DNA from: Sedimentitalea xiamensis
GTDB lineage: Bacteria > Pseudomonadota > Alphaproteobacteria > Rhodobacterales > Rhodobacteraceae
Assembly: GCF_030164465.1 (NCBI RefSeq)
Contig: NZ_JASNJE010000004.1
Span: 124,001 to 188,000, forward strand
DNA length: 64,000 nucleotides
Direction: 5' to 3'
The first letter of the stretch is position 1. Each line of letters begins with the position of its first letter. The position numbers and the translations under genes are program-made. Below are positions 30,414 to 39,966 of the stretch, piece after piece. The notes below the pieces were generated by a model. That model saw only the letters and a list, made by a program, of their open reading frames with translations, made no database searches and had not been told where the DNA came from.

Positions 30414-31019
30414 TCAACGCTGAAGCAGGAGCCGCAGGCCGAGCGCACCCAGAACGGCGGCGGCGATGCGGTCGAGAACGGGTTTCGCGGCGAGATAGCG
30501 GCGGCGCACCGGGCCGGTGGACAGCAGCACCGCCAGGAGCGGCTGCACGGCAAGTTCGACCGCCAGGTGGTTCAGGAAGATCACCGCCTTGTCACCGGCG
30601 CTCAGCTGCGGCGGAAAGATGACCAGAAGCACGGCGGCGGCGAAGATCACCGATTTCGGATTGCCGAGATTGATCAGCAGGCCCTGAAGGAACATCCTGC
30701 GGCCGGAAGGCGCGTGACTGTCCGCCAGCGCCCTGTCGGCGCCTCGCCACATGGTCCAGGCGATGTACAGCAGATAGGCGGCGCCCAATGTCTTGAGCAG
30801 GACATAGGCCCAGGGAAAGACCGTGAACAGACCTTGCAGGCCGAGCAGGGCCATCAGGGTCCAGAGTGCGGCCATGACGGCAAGCCCGGCGGCGGCCGCG
30901 ACCCCCGCACGCCGGCCGAATGCCATTGAACTGCGGGTCAGGAACAGGAGCGATGGGCCGGGGCTGGCGATGGCCGCCAACAGGGCGATGTTGAAGGCGA
31001 TGAGATGTGCCGGCTCCAT
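30414..31019 (-). CDS. LysE/RhtB-family amino acid exporter
   Basis: The 201-aa membrane protein has about six hydrophobic helices and the family signature [13 protein letters not shown] near residue 19 and [13 protein letters not shown] near 117. LysE/RhtB proteins export amino acids or related small molecules; the substrate is unknown. It starts 7 bases after the fabI stop and precedes gpt, so fabI, lysE-like and gpt may be one transcript. Confidence 0.92.
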   Translation of the reverse strand: MEPAHLIAFNIALLAAIASPGPSLLFLTRSSMAFGRRAGVAAAAGLAVMAALWTLMALLGLQGLFTVFPWAYVLLKTLGAAYLLYIAWTMWRGADRALADSHAPSGRRMFLQGLLINLGNPKSVIFAAAVLLVIFPPQLSAGDKAVIFLNHLAVELAVQPLLAVLLSTGPVRRRYLAAKPVLDRIAAAVLGALGLRLLLQR

Positions 31020-31026
31020 CGGGGCG

Positions 31027-31842
31027 TCAGCCCTTGCTCATGTCCGGCGCGTCCACGGCTTTCATGCCGACGACGTGGTATCCCGCGTCCACATGGAGCA
31101 CTTCGCCGGTGGTTCCCGCGCCCAGGTCGGACAACAGGTAGAGCGCCGATCCGCCGACGTCGTCGATGGTCACGTTGCGCCGGAGCGGGGAATTGTATTC
31201 GTTCCACTTCATGATGTAGCGGAAGTCGCCGATGCCGCTGGCGGCCAGCGTCTTGATCGGCCCGGCGGAAATCGCGTTGACGCGGATACCGTCCTTGCCG
31301 AGATCTTCGGCCAGGTAGCGCACCGACGCTTCCAGCGCCGCCTTGGCGACGCCCATCACGTTGTAATGCGGCATGACCCGTTCCGCGCCGTAATAGCTGA
31401 GGGTGAGACAGGAGCCGCCGCGGGTCATCATCTTTTCCGCCCGCTGCACCACGGCGGTGAAGGAATAGACCGATATGTCCATGGACAGGGCGAAATTGGC
31501 GCGGCTGGTGTCCACATAGCGCCCGCGCAGTTCGTTCTTGTCCGAGAACCCGATGGCGTGGACCACGAAATCCAGTGTGTCCCAATGCTGCTTCAACCCG
31601 TCGAACAGCGCGTCGATGGAGCCTTCGTCGCCGACATCGCAGGGCAGGACGATGTTGCTCCCCAGTTGCGATGCCAACGGATCGACGCGTTTCTTCAGGG
31701 CGTCGCCCTGATAGGAAAAGGCCAGTTCCGCCCCGGCATCCGCTAGCGCCCTGGCGATGCCCCAGGCGATGGATTTGTCGTTGGCCAGACCCATGATCAG
31801 GCCGCGCTTCCCGGCCATAAGCTGATTAGACATCGTGTTCAT
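31027..31842 (-). CDS. fabI: Enoyl-[acyl-carrier-protein] reductase (NADH)
   Basis: FabI performs the last reduction in each fatty-acid elongation round. The 271-aa short-chain dehydrogenase-type protein has the modified Rossmann start GLIMGLANDKSIAWGIA (about residues 14-30), the Y-x6-K catalytic pair (Tyr160, Lys167 in YNVMGVAK) and the ISAGPIKTLAASGI loop. A second start at 31833 (MSNQLMAG) is possible; GAGGGGCG lies before both. pdxH is divergent. Confidence 0.95.
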   Translation of the reverse strand: MNTMSNQLMAGKRGLIMGLANDKSIAWGIARALADAGAELAFSYQGDALKKRVDPLASQLGSNIVLPCDVGDEGSIDALFDGLKQHWDTLDFVVHAIGFSDKNELRGRYVDTSRANFALSMDISVYSFTAVVQRAEKMMTRGGSCLTLSYYGAERVMPHYNVMGVAKAALEASVRYLAEDLGKDGIRVNAISAGPIKTLAASGIGDFRYIMKWNEYNSPLRRNVTIDDVGGSALYLLSDLGAGTTGEVLHVDAGYHVVGMKAVDAPDMSKG

Positions 31843-31977
31843 CGCCCCTCGTCGCGTTTTGATCATTTCCTTTAGGCGATTGGCACGACCGCCACAAGTG
31901 CGGTGCGGGCGCTCGGGACGGACTTGCCGTGGCCCGTGTCGCGGCCTAGTCTGACTTGTCGGGCATTGGGAGGCGGC

Positions 31978-32583
31978 ATGAGCGACCGGGACGGACTTTT
32001 TGCGGGCGATGATCCATTCGAGATCGCGCGCCGGTGGCTGGCCGAGGCCGAGAAGACGGAAATCAACGATCCGAACGCGATCGCGCTGAGCACGGTGGAT
32101 GCGGATGGATTGCCGAATGCGCGCATGGTCCTGCTGAAGGAAATCGAGCCCGCGGCCTTCGTCTTTTACACGAACTACAAGAGCCAGAAGGCGCAGGAGC
32201 TTGACGGAGCCGGCATGGCGGCGTTCGTGATGCACTGGAAATCGCTGCGCCGCCAGATACGGGTCAGAGGCACGATCAGCCGGGAAGACGGGCCGCAGGC
32301 GGACGCCTATTACGCGTCCCGGTCCCTGAAAAGCAGGTTGGGCGCCTGGGCATCGCAGCAGTCGCAACCGCTGGCCAGCCGGGCCGCCTTGCTGGCGGAG
32401 GTCGCGAAGGTCACGGCCCGCCACGGGCCCAACCCGCCGCGCCCGCCGTTCTGGGGGGGGTATCGTATCGCGCCGACACATATCGAGTTCTGGGCGGACG
32501 GCGCGTTCCGGTTGCACGATCGGTTCGCCTGGTCGCGCGGGACCGGCGAAGACGGCTGGCGGATAGAGCGACTCAGCCCCTGA
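31978..32583 (+). CDS. pdxH: Pyridoxamine 5'-phosphate oxidase
   Basis: PdxH oxidises pyridoxine or pyridoxamine phosphate to PLP using FMN. The 201-aa protein has the typical [24 protein letters not shown] region (about residues 31-54; FMN contacts), [10 protein letters not shown] and the C-terminal WRIERLSP ending. GGGAGGC precedes the ATG at 31978. It is divergent from fabI. Confidence 0.96.
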   Translation: MSDRDGLFAGDDPFEIARRWLAEAEKTEINDPNAIALSTVDADGLPNARMVLLKEIEPAAFVFYTNYKSQKAQELDGAGMAAFVMHWKSLRRQIRVRGTISREDGPQADAYYASRSLKSRLGAWASQQSQPLASRAALLAEVAKVTARHGPNPPRPPFWGGYRIAPTHIEFWADGAFRLHDRFAWSRGTGEDGWRIERLSP

Positions 32584-32692
32584 CCTTCACGTTTCGCGAC
32601 AGGCAATGCGCTGAAATCGGGGGTTATTATTCGCTTGAATTTGGTGCTTAATTTAAGTCACAACTTCGTGTAACCTAAATGTAAGTTTCACC

Positions 32693-33241
32693 GTGGTGGT
32701 ATTTTTGGCAGACGATCTCAACAGTATGTATCAGGTGCGCGGTCAGGTGAAGTGGTTTGATCCTGTCAAGGGGTTCGGTTTCGTCGTGTCCGATGACGGC
32801 GGTCCGGACATCCTGCTGCATGTGAACGTCCTGCGTAATTTCGGCCAAAGTTCGATCGCGGATGGGGCGGGGATCGAGATTGTCACGCACCGGACGGAGC
32901 GGGGGGTGCAGGCGGTGCAGATCCTGAGCGTTACGCCCCCCGGACGCGACAGTTCGCCCATCCTGACCGATTTCGCAGAGCTTGACGAAGACCTTTTGCG
33001 CAGTGCGCCACTGGAACCGGCGCGGGTGAAGTGGTTCGACAAGGGAAAGGGCTTCGGGTTCGCGAACGTGTTCGGACGGCCGGAAGATGTTTTCCTGCAC
33101 ATCGAAGTCCTGCGCCAGTCCGGCCTGTCCGATCTGCAACCCGGCGAAGCGATTGCGATGCGGGTCATCGACGGCAAGCGCGGACGGATGGCGACCGAAG
33201 TCGTTGCATGGGAACTGGCATTGCGCACTGACGAGGCGTGA
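32693..33241 (+). CDS. Tandem cold-shock-domain protein
   Basis: The 182-aa protein holds two cold-shock domains, each with RNP-type motifs: VKWFDPVKGFGFV with ILLHVNVL (about residues 19-49), and VKWFDKGKGFGFA with VFLHIEVL (about 111-141). It probably binds single-stranded RNA or DNA; double-CSD proteins of this kind are known in alphaproteobacteria. The start is uncertain: GTG at 32693, TTG at 32705 (giving MADDLNSMYQV, a common beginning) or ATG at 32726. The upstream ~110 bases are AT-rich and contain the palindrome CTTAATTTAAG, perhaps part of a regulatory leader. Confidence 0.9.
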   Translation: MVVFLADDLNSMYQVRGQVKWFDPVKGFGFVVSDDGGPDILLHVNVLRNFGQSSIADGAGIEIVTHRTERGVQAVQILSVTPPGRDSSPILTDFAELDEDLLRSAPLEPARVKWFDKGKGFGFANVFGRPEDVFLHIEVLRQSGLSDLQPGEAIAMRVIDGKRGRMATEVVAWELALRTDEA

Positions 33242-33245
33242 TCTT

Positions 33246-33707
33246 ATGCGGATCGTCCTGGTTTTGGCCGCGCTTCTGACCGGCGCGAACGCCGCGCTGG
33301 CCGAATGCCGCGCCGATCAGGTGCGCCTGCGTGGCGATTGGGGCGAGACCCTGTTCACCGTCGAACTGGCGGACACGCCGCAGGAACGGTCGCGCGGGCT
33401 CATGTTCCGGGAAAGCATGCCGCGCGGAGCGGGGATGCTGTTCGTCTATGACGCGCCCCAGCAAGCCCGGTTCTGGATGAAGAACACCCTCATCGCGCTG
33501 GACATGGTCTTCATCGACAGGGGCGGCGCGGTCACGCATGTGCATCACGACGCAATACCCGGAGATCTGACCGGCATCGACGGCGGCAATGGCGTTTACG
33601 CGGTGCTGGAAATCAATGGCGGTCTTGCGCGATCCTATGGCATTGCCGCGGGCACGGTGCTGCAGCACCCGGTTTTTTCCGGCGGTCCCGCCGCATGGCC
33701 CTGTTAG
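33246..33707 (+). CDS. DUF192 periplasmic protein
   Basis: The 153-aa protein has a Sec signal peptide (cleavage after ANAALA, about residue 19) and a DUF192 domain with ERSRGLMFRESMP, GMLFVYD, FWMKNTLIALDMVFID and the C-terminal VLEINGG block. The family has a small beta-barrel fold and no established function. GAGGCG precedes the ATG. It begins 4 bases after the cold-shock gene and is likely co-transcribed with it. Confidence 0.9.
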   Translation: MRIVLVLAALLTGANAALAECRADQVRLRGDWGETLFTVELADTPQERSRGLMFRESMPRGAGMLFVYDAPQQARFWMKNTLIALDMVFIDRGGAVTHVHHDAIPGDLTGIDGGNGVYAVLEINGGLARSYGIAAGTVLQHPVFSGGPAAWPC

Positions 33708-33750
33708 GGCTTTTCAAACCGCATCCGCCCCGCTAGAGAGGCGCACGGTC

Positions 33751-33827
33751 CGGGGCGTGGCGCAGTCTGGTAGCGCACCTGTTTTGGGTACAGGGGGTCG
33801 TAAGTTCGAATCTTACCGTCCCGACCA
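33751..33827 (+). tRNA. tRNA-Pro (anticodon TGG)
   Basis: A 77-base cloverleaf starts CGGGGCG and ends CGTCCCG-A-CCA. The anticodon stem CCTGT/ACAGG holds loop TTTGGGT with anticodon TGG, and the T loop is TTCGAAT. The 3' CCA is encoded. Confidence 0.97.
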
Positions 33828-33849
33828 GTTTCATCCAACCCAATCCGGA

Positions 33850-34293
33850 TCATTCCGGAACACCGCCCGCGCGGGTGTAAAGCGCATCCAGCATCCGGTT
33901 CAGCCCCACGTCCGACTGGCGCACCTTCAGGGCCGGCCCCTTTTTCTGCGGCACATGCAGGAAGACCTCGTTTTCGACGATGAAGTCCGACCCGTCGGCG
34001 CGGGTCTCGAAGTGGATTACCAGTTCAGGCAGGTTTTCGGGCGTTCCGTCATAGGTCAGTATGATCGCCGCCGTCGGTTCCGGCGGCAGGAACTCACGGC
34101 ATTCCACGGAACTGGGCGTCGGTCGCAAGAACGTCTGGGACGGGCTGTCGCATGCCCGCTGCAAGGCCGCGACAAGCGAGTCGGGGTAGTCTGCAAACCG
34201 GGCCTTGCCGGTCGAAGTGACCATATCTTGTGTGGTGCATGCGGAGGTTGCGATGCACAGCAGGCCGAGAATCAGCGCCGCGCGCGGGCTCAA
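33850..34293 (-). CDS. Small lipoprotein of unknown function
   Basis: With a TTG start at 34293, preceded by AGGA, the protein is 147 aa and begins MSPRAALILGLLCIATSAC, a lipoprotein signal peptide with Cys19 as the likely lipidated residue. An ATG at 34353 in the same frame would add 20 polar residues, which suits a signal peptide less well. The mature part has no motif I recognise: about 130 residues with mixed alpha/beta character and two cysteines (DSPSQ and SSVECREF regions). The gene is convergent with tRNA-Pro and 490-550 bases upstream of nrdJ, pointing away. Confidence 0.6.
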   Translation of the reverse strand: MSPRAALILGLLCIATSACTTQDMVTSTGKARFADYPDSLVAALQRACDSPSQTFLRPTPSSVECREFLPPEPTAAIILTYDGTPENLPELVIHFETRADGSDFIVENEVFLHVPQKKGPALKVRQSDVGLNRMLDALYTRAGGVPE

Positions 34294-34413
34294 GACCCGA
34301 AATCCTGACAAAATTGTGACACCTGTTCGATCCGTAGTTATCCCCATCTTCATGGCCGCGAGTCGCCCCAAATGGGGCGCTGCAACGCAGCAACCTGCGC
34401 TCCCGCTCCGCAA

Positions 34414-34843
34414 TATTGCACGACAAACCCCAATGAGACAGGGACAAATCCCGAGGGGTTAAAAATGTCTTAAAATGCAGACGATACGTTAACCTTCTGT
34501 GGATGAATCGCCCTTGGGTTGAGTCGCGAAAGGACGGCGCAAAAGGTCAATAGAAAAGAGTTTCAAAACCGGCAAAAATTGCGTTGACCCGATAGGTCGC
34601 CATACGTCAAATTGTATGAGCCGGTCGCAGAGCCACTAAATCTGGTAGAAAAAGCCAGGGACGGCGACAGGGACGGAAAAGACAGAAATCGCTGAACGGT
34701 CCGCCGCGCACGTCGGGTCTACCCTTCGTTTCGAAGGGAACAGCGGGGTCGTCTTCCGCTCCAGGGCATCTTTGGGCGTCGGTGTTTCCGGCGTAGGCCC
34801 CGATCGGGGAAGTTGGAAATGCTGGAACACAGAGGCAGCGAAA
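34414..34843 (+). promoter_or_regulatory. AT-rich leader and upstream region of nrdJ
   Basis: This gene-free stretch of about 430 bases is visibly more AT-rich than its surroundings from 34440 to 34640. It holds a TTGACC at 34584 that could be a -35 element, but no clear -10. A small hairpin, CCCTTCG/CGAAGGG, lies at 34722-34738, about 105 bases before the nrdJ ATG. No cobalamin riboswitch (B12 box) and no NrdR box was recognised, although nrdJ needs adenosylcobalamin. Confidence 0.35.
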
Positions 34844-37800
34844 ATGAAAATTGAACGCAAATTCACGAAAGCAGGGCAGGACGCATACGCAGAGCTGGAT
34901 TTCGTGCCGGCAACCTCGGAAATCCGCAACCCGGACGGCAAGGTCGTGTTCCGGCTGGAGAACGTCGAGATTCCGTCAGGCTGGAGCCAGGTTGCGAGCG
35001 ACGTGATCGCGCAGAAGTATTTCCGCAAGGCCGGCGTTCCCGCAAAGCTCAAGCGGGTCAAGGAAAAGGATGTCCCCGAATTCCTGTGGCGGTCGGTTCC
35101 CGATGGGGATGACGTGGACATGGGCGGCGAAACGTCCTCCAAGCAGGTGTTCGACCGGCTGGCGGGCGCCTGGGCCTATTGGGGCTGGAAGGGCGGCTAT
35201 TTCACCACCGAGGAAGATGCGCGGGCCTATTTCGACGAGATGCGCTACATGCTGGCGACCCAGCGCGCCGCGCCCAACAGCCCGCAGTGGTTCAACACCG
35301 GCCTGCACTGGGCCTATGGCATCGACGGCCCGGCGCAGGGGCATCACTATGTCGATCACAAGACCGGCAAGCTGACCAAGTCGACCAGCAGCTACGAGCA
35401 CCCGCAGCCGCACGCCTGCTTCATCCAGGGCGTGCAGGACGACCTTGTGAACGAGGGCGGCATCATGGATCTTTGGGTGCGCGAGGCGCGCCTGTTCAAA
35501 TACGGCTCCGGCACCGGCACCAATTTCAGCCACCTGCGGGGCGAAGGCGAAAAACTGTCGGGCGGCGGCAAGTCATCGGGACTCATGGGGTTCCTGAAGA
35601 TCGGCGACCGCGCGGCGGGAGCGATAAAATCGGGCGGCACGACCCGTCGAGCAGCGAAGATGGTGATCGTGGACGCCGATCACCCGGATATCGAGGACTT
35701 CATCAACTGGAAGGTGCTGGAAGAACAGAAAGTCGCCAGTATCGTCGCCGGCTCCAAGATGCACGAGAAGAAGCTGAACGGGCTGTTCGAGGCGATCCGC
35801 AACTGGGATGGGGGCCAGGAAGACGCTTTCGACCCGGCAAGGAACGACGGGCTGAAGGCGGCGATCCGCGATGCCAAGCGCAACTTGATCCCCGAGACCT
35901 ATATCAAGCGGGTTCTGGACTATGCGCGGCAGGGCCATACCAGCATCGAGTTCCCGACCTATGACACCGACTGGGATTCCGAAGCCTACAACAGCGTCTC
36001 GGGCCAGAATTCCAACAACTCGATCCGCGTCACCAATGCCTTCCTGACGGCGGTGGAAAAGGACGCCGACTGGGAACTGATCAACCGCACCGACGGTTCT
36101 GTCGCCAAGGTCGTGAAGGCGCGCGACCTGTGGGAGCAGGTGGGCCACGCCGCCTGGGCCTGCGCCGATCCGGGCATCCAGTATCACGACACGGTCAACG
36201 AATGGCACACCTGCCCGGAGGACGGCGCGATCCGCGGTTCCAACCCGTGCAGCGAATACATGTTCCTCGACGACACCGCCTGCAACCTGGCGTCGATGAA
36301 CCTGCTGACCTTCTACGAGGATGGCAAGTTCCAGGCCGAGGACTACATGCACGCCTCCCGTCTCTGGACCGTGACGCTGGAAATCAGCGTGATGATGGCG
36401 CAATTTCCGTCCAAGGAGATCGCGCAGCTGTCTTATGACTTCCGCACGCTGGGGCTGGGCTATGCCAATATCGGCGGGCTCCTGATGAACATGGGCTACG
36501 GCTATGACAGCGACGAGGGCCGCGCGCTCTGCGGGGCGCTGACCGCGATCATGACCGGCGTCGCCTATGCCACCAGCGCCGAGATGGCGGGCGAACTGGG
36601 CGCGTTCTCCGGATACCGGCGCAACCGCGACCACATGCTGCGGGTCATCCGCAACCACCGCAACGCGGCCTATGGCGCGACCGATGGTTATGAGCAACTG
36701 GCCGTCAAGCCGGTGCCGCTGGATCACGCCAATTGCCCGGATGCGCAGCTTGTCGATCTGGCGATGTCGGCCTGGGACGAGGCGCTGGCGCTGGGCGAAA
36801 GGCACGGCTACCGCAACGCGCAGGCCACCGTGATCGCGCCGACCGGCACCATCGGGCTGGTGATGGACTGCGACACGACCGGGATCGAACCGGACTTCGC
36901 GCTGGTGAAGTTCAAGAAGCTCGCGGGCGGCGGCTATTTCAAGATCATCAACCATTCGGTTCCGGCGGCGCTCGAGAAACTCGGCTACCCCTCGGCCCAG
37001 ATCGAAGAGATCGTGTCCTATGCCGTGGGCCATGGGTCCATCGGCAACGCGCCGGCCATCAACCACACCTCGCTGGCGGGCCACGGGTTCGGACCCAACG
37101 AACTGGCCAAGGTGGACGCGGCGCTGGAAAGCGCCTTCGATATCCGGTTCGTATTCAACCAGTGGACGCTGGGCGAGGAGTTCTGCACCGAGGTGCTGGG
37201 CATCCCGGCGGAAAAACTGAATGATCCGACCTTCGATCTGCTGAAATCGCTGGGTTACTCGCGCAAGGATATCGAGGCGGCGAACGATCACGTCTGCGGA
37301 ACCATGACGCTGGAAGGCGCGCCGTTCCTGAAGCCGGAACATTATCCGATCTTCGATTGCGCGAACCCCTGCGGCAAGAAGGGCAAGCGGTATCTGGACG
37401 TGAACAGCCACATCACGATGATGGCCGCGGCGCAAAGCTTCATTTCCGGCGCGATCTCCAAGACGATCAACATGCCCAACGACGCCACGATCGAGGATTG
37501 TCAGAAGGCTTATGAACTGTCCTGGTCGCTGGGGGTGAAGGCCAACGCGCTCTATCGCGACGGTTCCAAGCTGAGCCAGCCGCTGGCGGCCGCGCTGGTG
37601 GAGGACGATGACGAGGCGGCGGAGGTGCTGGAAAGCGGCAGCGCGCAGGAAAAGGCGACCGTCCTGGCCGAAAAGATCGTCGAAAAGATCATCGTCAAGG
37701 AAATCGTCAAGAGCCACCGGGAAAAGATGCCCCAGCGGCGCAAGGGCTACACGCAAAAGGCCATCGTCGGCGGCCACAAGGTCTATCTGCGCACCGGCGA

Positions 37801-38521
37801 ATACGAGGACGGCAACCTCGGCGAGATTTTCATCGACATGCACAAGGAAGGCGCCGGCTTCCGGGCGATGATGAACAACTTCGCCATCGCCGTCAGCGTC
37901 GGGCTGCAATACGGCGTGCCGCTGGAGGAATTCGTCGACGCCTTCACCTTCACCAAGTTCGAACCCGCCGGAATGGTGCAGGGCAATGACAGCATCAAGA
38001 ACGCGACTTCGATCCTCGACTACGTGTTCCGCGAACTGGCGGTCAGCTATCTCGACCGCACCGATCTGGCGCATGTGAAACCCGAAGGCGCGACCTTCGA
38101 TGACTTGGGGCGCGGCGAAGAGGAAGGTGTCAGCAACATCAGGGAGATGTCCGAAAGCGCCGCCAGCCGGTCGCTGGAGGTTCTGAAGCAGATCAGTTCG
38201 ACCGGCTATCTGCGCAAGCGCCTGCCGCAGGAACTGGTCGTGTTCCAGGGCGGACATTCCTCTGCCGCGACGGCGCTGGCCGGTGTCGCCGATCCGTCGG
38301 CGGCTCTGCAGACGCTGGTTCCGGAGAGGACGACCGCGACGTTCTCGGCGACGACCACCACCGCCGTGGCCTCCGGCAGCGTGTCGCTGGATGCGCGGAC
38401 CAAGGCAAAGATGCAGGGCTACGAAGGCGAAGCCTGCGGCGAATGCGGCAACTACACGCTGGTGCGCAACGGCACCTGCATGAAATGCAACACCTGCGGC
38501 GGAACGAGCGGGTGTAGCTGA
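34844..38521 (+). CDS. nrdJ: Vitamin B12-dependent (class II) ribonucleotide reductase
   Basis: NrdJ reduces ribonucleotides to deoxyribonucleotides using adenosylcobalamin. The 1225-aa enzyme has the N-P-C-S-E radical motif near residue 467 ([13 protein letters not shown]), [21 protein letters not shown] near 664, and a zinc-ribbon-like cysteine cluster at the C-terminus (CGECGN and CMKCNTCGG), which also provides redox thiols. The long ~1200-aa form is typical of Rhodobacterales. The ATG at 34844 gives the conserved MKIERKFT start; the in-frame upstream part has no similarity. Its stop overlaps the ATG of the next gene (ATGA). Confidence 0.97.
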   Translation: MKIERKFTKAGQDAYAELDFVPATSEIRNPDGKVVFRLENVEIPSGWSQVASDVIAQKYFRKAGVPAKLKRVKEKDVPEFLWRSVPDGDDVDMGGETSSKQVFDRLAGAWAYWGWKGGYFTTEEDARAYFDEMRYMLATQRAAPNSPQWFNTGLHWAYGIDGPAQGHHYVDHKTGKLTKSTSSYEHPQPHACFIQGVQDDLVNEGGIMDLWVREARLFKYGSGTGTNFSHLRGEGEKLSGGGKSSGLMGFLKIGDRAAGAIKSGGTTRRAAKMVIVDADHPDIEDFINWKVLEEQKVASIVAGSKMHEKKLNGLFEAIRNWDGGQEDAFDPARNDGLKAAIRDAKRNLIPETYIKRVLDYARQGHTSIEFPTYDTDWDSEAYNSVSGQNSNNSIRVTNAFLTAVEKDADWELINRTDGSVAKVVKARDLWEQVGHAAWACADPGIQYHDTVNEWHTCPEDGAIRGSNPCSEYMFLDDTACNLASMNLLTFYEDGKFQAEDYMHASRLWTVTLEISVMMAQFPSKEIAQLSYDFRTLGLGYANIGGLLMNMGYGYDSDEGRALCGALTAIMTGVAYATSAEMAGELGAFSGYRRNRDHMLRVIRNHRNAAYGATDGYEQLAVKPVPLDHANCPDAQLVDLAMSAWDEALALGERHGYRNAQATVIAPTGTIGLVMDCDTTGIEPDFALVKFKKLAGGGYFKIINHSVPAALEKLGYPSAQIEEIVSYAVGHGSIGNAPAINHTSLAGHGFGPNELAKVDAALESAFDIRFVFNQWTLGEEFCTEVLGIPAEKLNDPTFDLLKSLGYSRKDIEAANDHVCGTMTLEGAPFLKPEHYPIFDCANPCGKKGKRYLDVNSHITMMAAAQSFISGAISKTINMPNDATIEDCQKAYELSWSLGVKANALYRDGSKLSQPLAAALVEDDDEAAEVLESGSAQEKATVLAEKIVEKIIVKEIVKSHREKMPQRRKGYTQKAIVGGHKVYLRTGEYEDGNLGEIFIDMHKEGAGFRAMMNNFAIAVSVGLQYGVPLEEFVDAFTFTKFEPAGMVQGNDSIKNATSILDYVFRELAVSYLDRTDLAHVKPEGATFDDLGRGEEEGVSNIREMSESAASRSLEVLKQISSTGYLRKRLPQELVVFQGGHSSAATALAGVADPSAALQTLVPERTTATFSATTTTAVASGSVSLDARTKAKMQGYEGEACGECGNYTLVRNGTCMKCNTCGGTSGCS

Positions 38522-39072
38522 TGAAACGCAGGAGATTCCCTAACATTGGAAGTGCGCTGAAATTCGTTCCGTCAGGTTCAGATGTTCATGCACTTCGCAG
38601 TTTCAACTTCATGAACGATGGGCAACCACCGTCGGTTAAGGAGCTTGCGGAAAAACTTGGTTTTTTCGTTCACTCGAAGAAGTTGCCAAACGGTATCGCA
38701 GGATATCTCGAAACCGAGCCGTTCGCGGATAAGGGTTTTCAGATCGTCGTGAATGAGCGCAACTCGGTGACGCGGAGAAGGTGGACTGTATTGCATGAAA
38801 TTGCACACTACTATCTGCATCCACGCTTCTCAGACGTGTTGGCTCAAGACGCTTATCGCGCGGACATCAGAGGATCTGCCCACTTCTACTCTACACCAGA
38901 CGAAATTTTGGAAGAGCGAGAAGCAAATGAGTGGGTAGAAGCCATCGTCTTTGATCAGAACGCCTTGGAGGCTGCTGTCGTGTTTTATCAGAGAAATTTG
39001 GGCAGGCTGGCAAGACACTTTGGTGTGTCTGAAAAAACGCTTGAAATTGTGCTCAATAGACGAGGGCTGTAG
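38521..39072 (+). CDS. ImmA/IrrE-family zinc metallopeptidase
   Basis: The 183-aa protein has the zinc motif HEIAH at residues 92-96, a third ligand region EEREANEW about 40 residues on, and a helix-turn-helix-like tail (LARHFGVSEKTLEIVLNRRG). These define the ImmA/IrrE (DUF955) family, whose members cleave XRE-type repressors in mobile elements or act in stress control. No XRE regulator is adjacent. Codon use is clearly more AT-rich than in nrdJ, whose stop it overlaps by 4 bases, which suggests a later acquisition translated from the nrdJ message. The target is unknown. Confidence 0.82.
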   Translation: MKRRRFPNIGSALKFVPSGSDVHALRSFNFMNDGQPPSVKELAEKLGFFVHSKKLPNGIAGYLETEPFADKGFQIVVNERNSVTRRRWTVLHEIAHYYLHPRFSDVLAQDAYRADIRGSAHFYSTPDEILEEREANEWVEAIVFDQNALEAAVVFYQRNLGRLARHFGVSEKTLEIVLNRRGL

Positions 39073-39093
39073 TTGAAAGGATTGCGCCCCCAA

Positions 39094-39345
39094 CCGGGCG
39101 CGTAGGGGTCGCAGGGCTGCCAACCGGTGACCGGACCCCGACGAAACGAGACGGGATGGGCCGATGGGCGGCCCGCCCCAAAACGGCAAAGGGGTGAGAC
39201 TCCGCAGAAACCTTCGGTTTCCGCTCTGTCTCACTCCTCGCAAAATCGCAGATTTTGCAAGGTACAAGGGGCGGGTGCGCTCGCTCCGGACGACGTTCAG
39301 GCCGCAGGCAAAAAACACCGGGCGGTAAACTAGATGAGCCTGAAC
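39094..39345. repeat. Hairpin-rich intergenic element
   Basis: The gene-free region after the peptidase holds stacked inverted repeats. One long hairpin spans 39195-39235: outer stem GTGAGAC/GTCTCAC and inner stem GAAACC/GGTTTC with a TTC loop. Beside it is a perfect 8-bp hairpin, GCAAAATC/GATTTTGC, at 39241-39259. The dense folding suggests a mobile palindromic unit or a structured RNA. No second copy was noticed in this window. Confidence 0.4.
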
Positions 39346-39356
39346 GGCGAAACTTC

Positions 39357-39388
39357 AACGGAGAGCTTCGGCTCTCCGTTCTTTATTT
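39357..39388 (+). terminator. Intrinsic terminator with UUCG tetraloop
   Basis: A perfect 10-bp stem, AACGGAGAGC and GCTCTCCGTT (39357-39366 and 39371-39380), is capped by TTCG and followed by CTTTATTT. It would end plus-strand transcription coming from nrdJ and the peptidase gene. The ~290 bases after it, up to the EF-hand gene, show no credible gene. Confidence 0.75.
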
Positions 39389-39681
39389 CGGCCTCTTTCC
39401 TGCCCGCCGGTGGCGCCCGGCAGGTTCCCGCTGACTCGCGAAACCCGGTATGCTGGGCGGCTTGCCGCCGGTCGGAGATGCCTTCGTCGGATGCAACCTG
39501 CCGAGCCGATTTCCGCGCACTTGTTTCTGCGACGGACCGCCGATCCACGCGGCGTTTCCGGCGGGTTCCGGCGCGCGGATCCATCCGGTTCGTCCGACAG
39601 GGTGACAGGGGGGACGACAATGCATTTGTTGTCCCTGTCCGCGCAAGTGGACAACCACAATGTCAAACAGGAGACATACAG

Positions 39682-39921
39682 ATGCTACCCAAGACCCTGA
39701 CCTTTCTGAGTTCGATCGGCCTGGCGTTGCCGGCACTCGCAATGGCGGCGACCGAGTTGGACACCAACGGCGACGGTCTGCTGACCCTCGACGAGGTCCA
39801 GGTGGTTCTTCCCGACACCACGGCCGAAAGCTTTACTGCGATGGACGCAAATTCCGATGGCGCGCTGGACGTCGAAGAAGTCGGCATGGCGCAGGACGCC
39901 GGGCTGCTGCCCAAAGGCTGA
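39682..39921 (+). CDS. Small secreted EF-hand protein
   Basis: The 79-aa protein has a signal peptide (MLPKTLTFLSSIGLALPALAMA-A, cleavage near residue 22) and two EF-hand calcium loops: DTNGDGLLTLDE (about 26-37) and DANSDGALDVEE (about 51-62). It most likely binds calcium in the periplasm. CAGGAGACATACAG precedes the ATG. Longer frames starting at 39334 are not supported. It is convergent with the MttB homologue. Confidence 0.85.
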   Translation: MLPKTLTFLSSIGLALPALAMAATELDTNGDGLLTLDEVQVVLPDTTAESFTAMDANSDGALDVEEVGMAQDAGLLPKG

Positions 39922-39966
39922 TCGGGACAAACGAAAAGCGCCTGCGGGCGTGGCCGCCTGTCCGCG

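Noticed and set aside
34414-34843. Cobalamin riboswitch before nrdJ
   Set aside because: A GCCACT fragment is present, but the B12 box and the expected order of conserved segments are absent.
35573-38257. An 894-codon open frame antisense to nrdJ
   Set aside because: It is a shadow of the high-GC nrdJ frame: low-complexity, His/Arg/Asp-rich translation, no ribosome site and no recognisable family.
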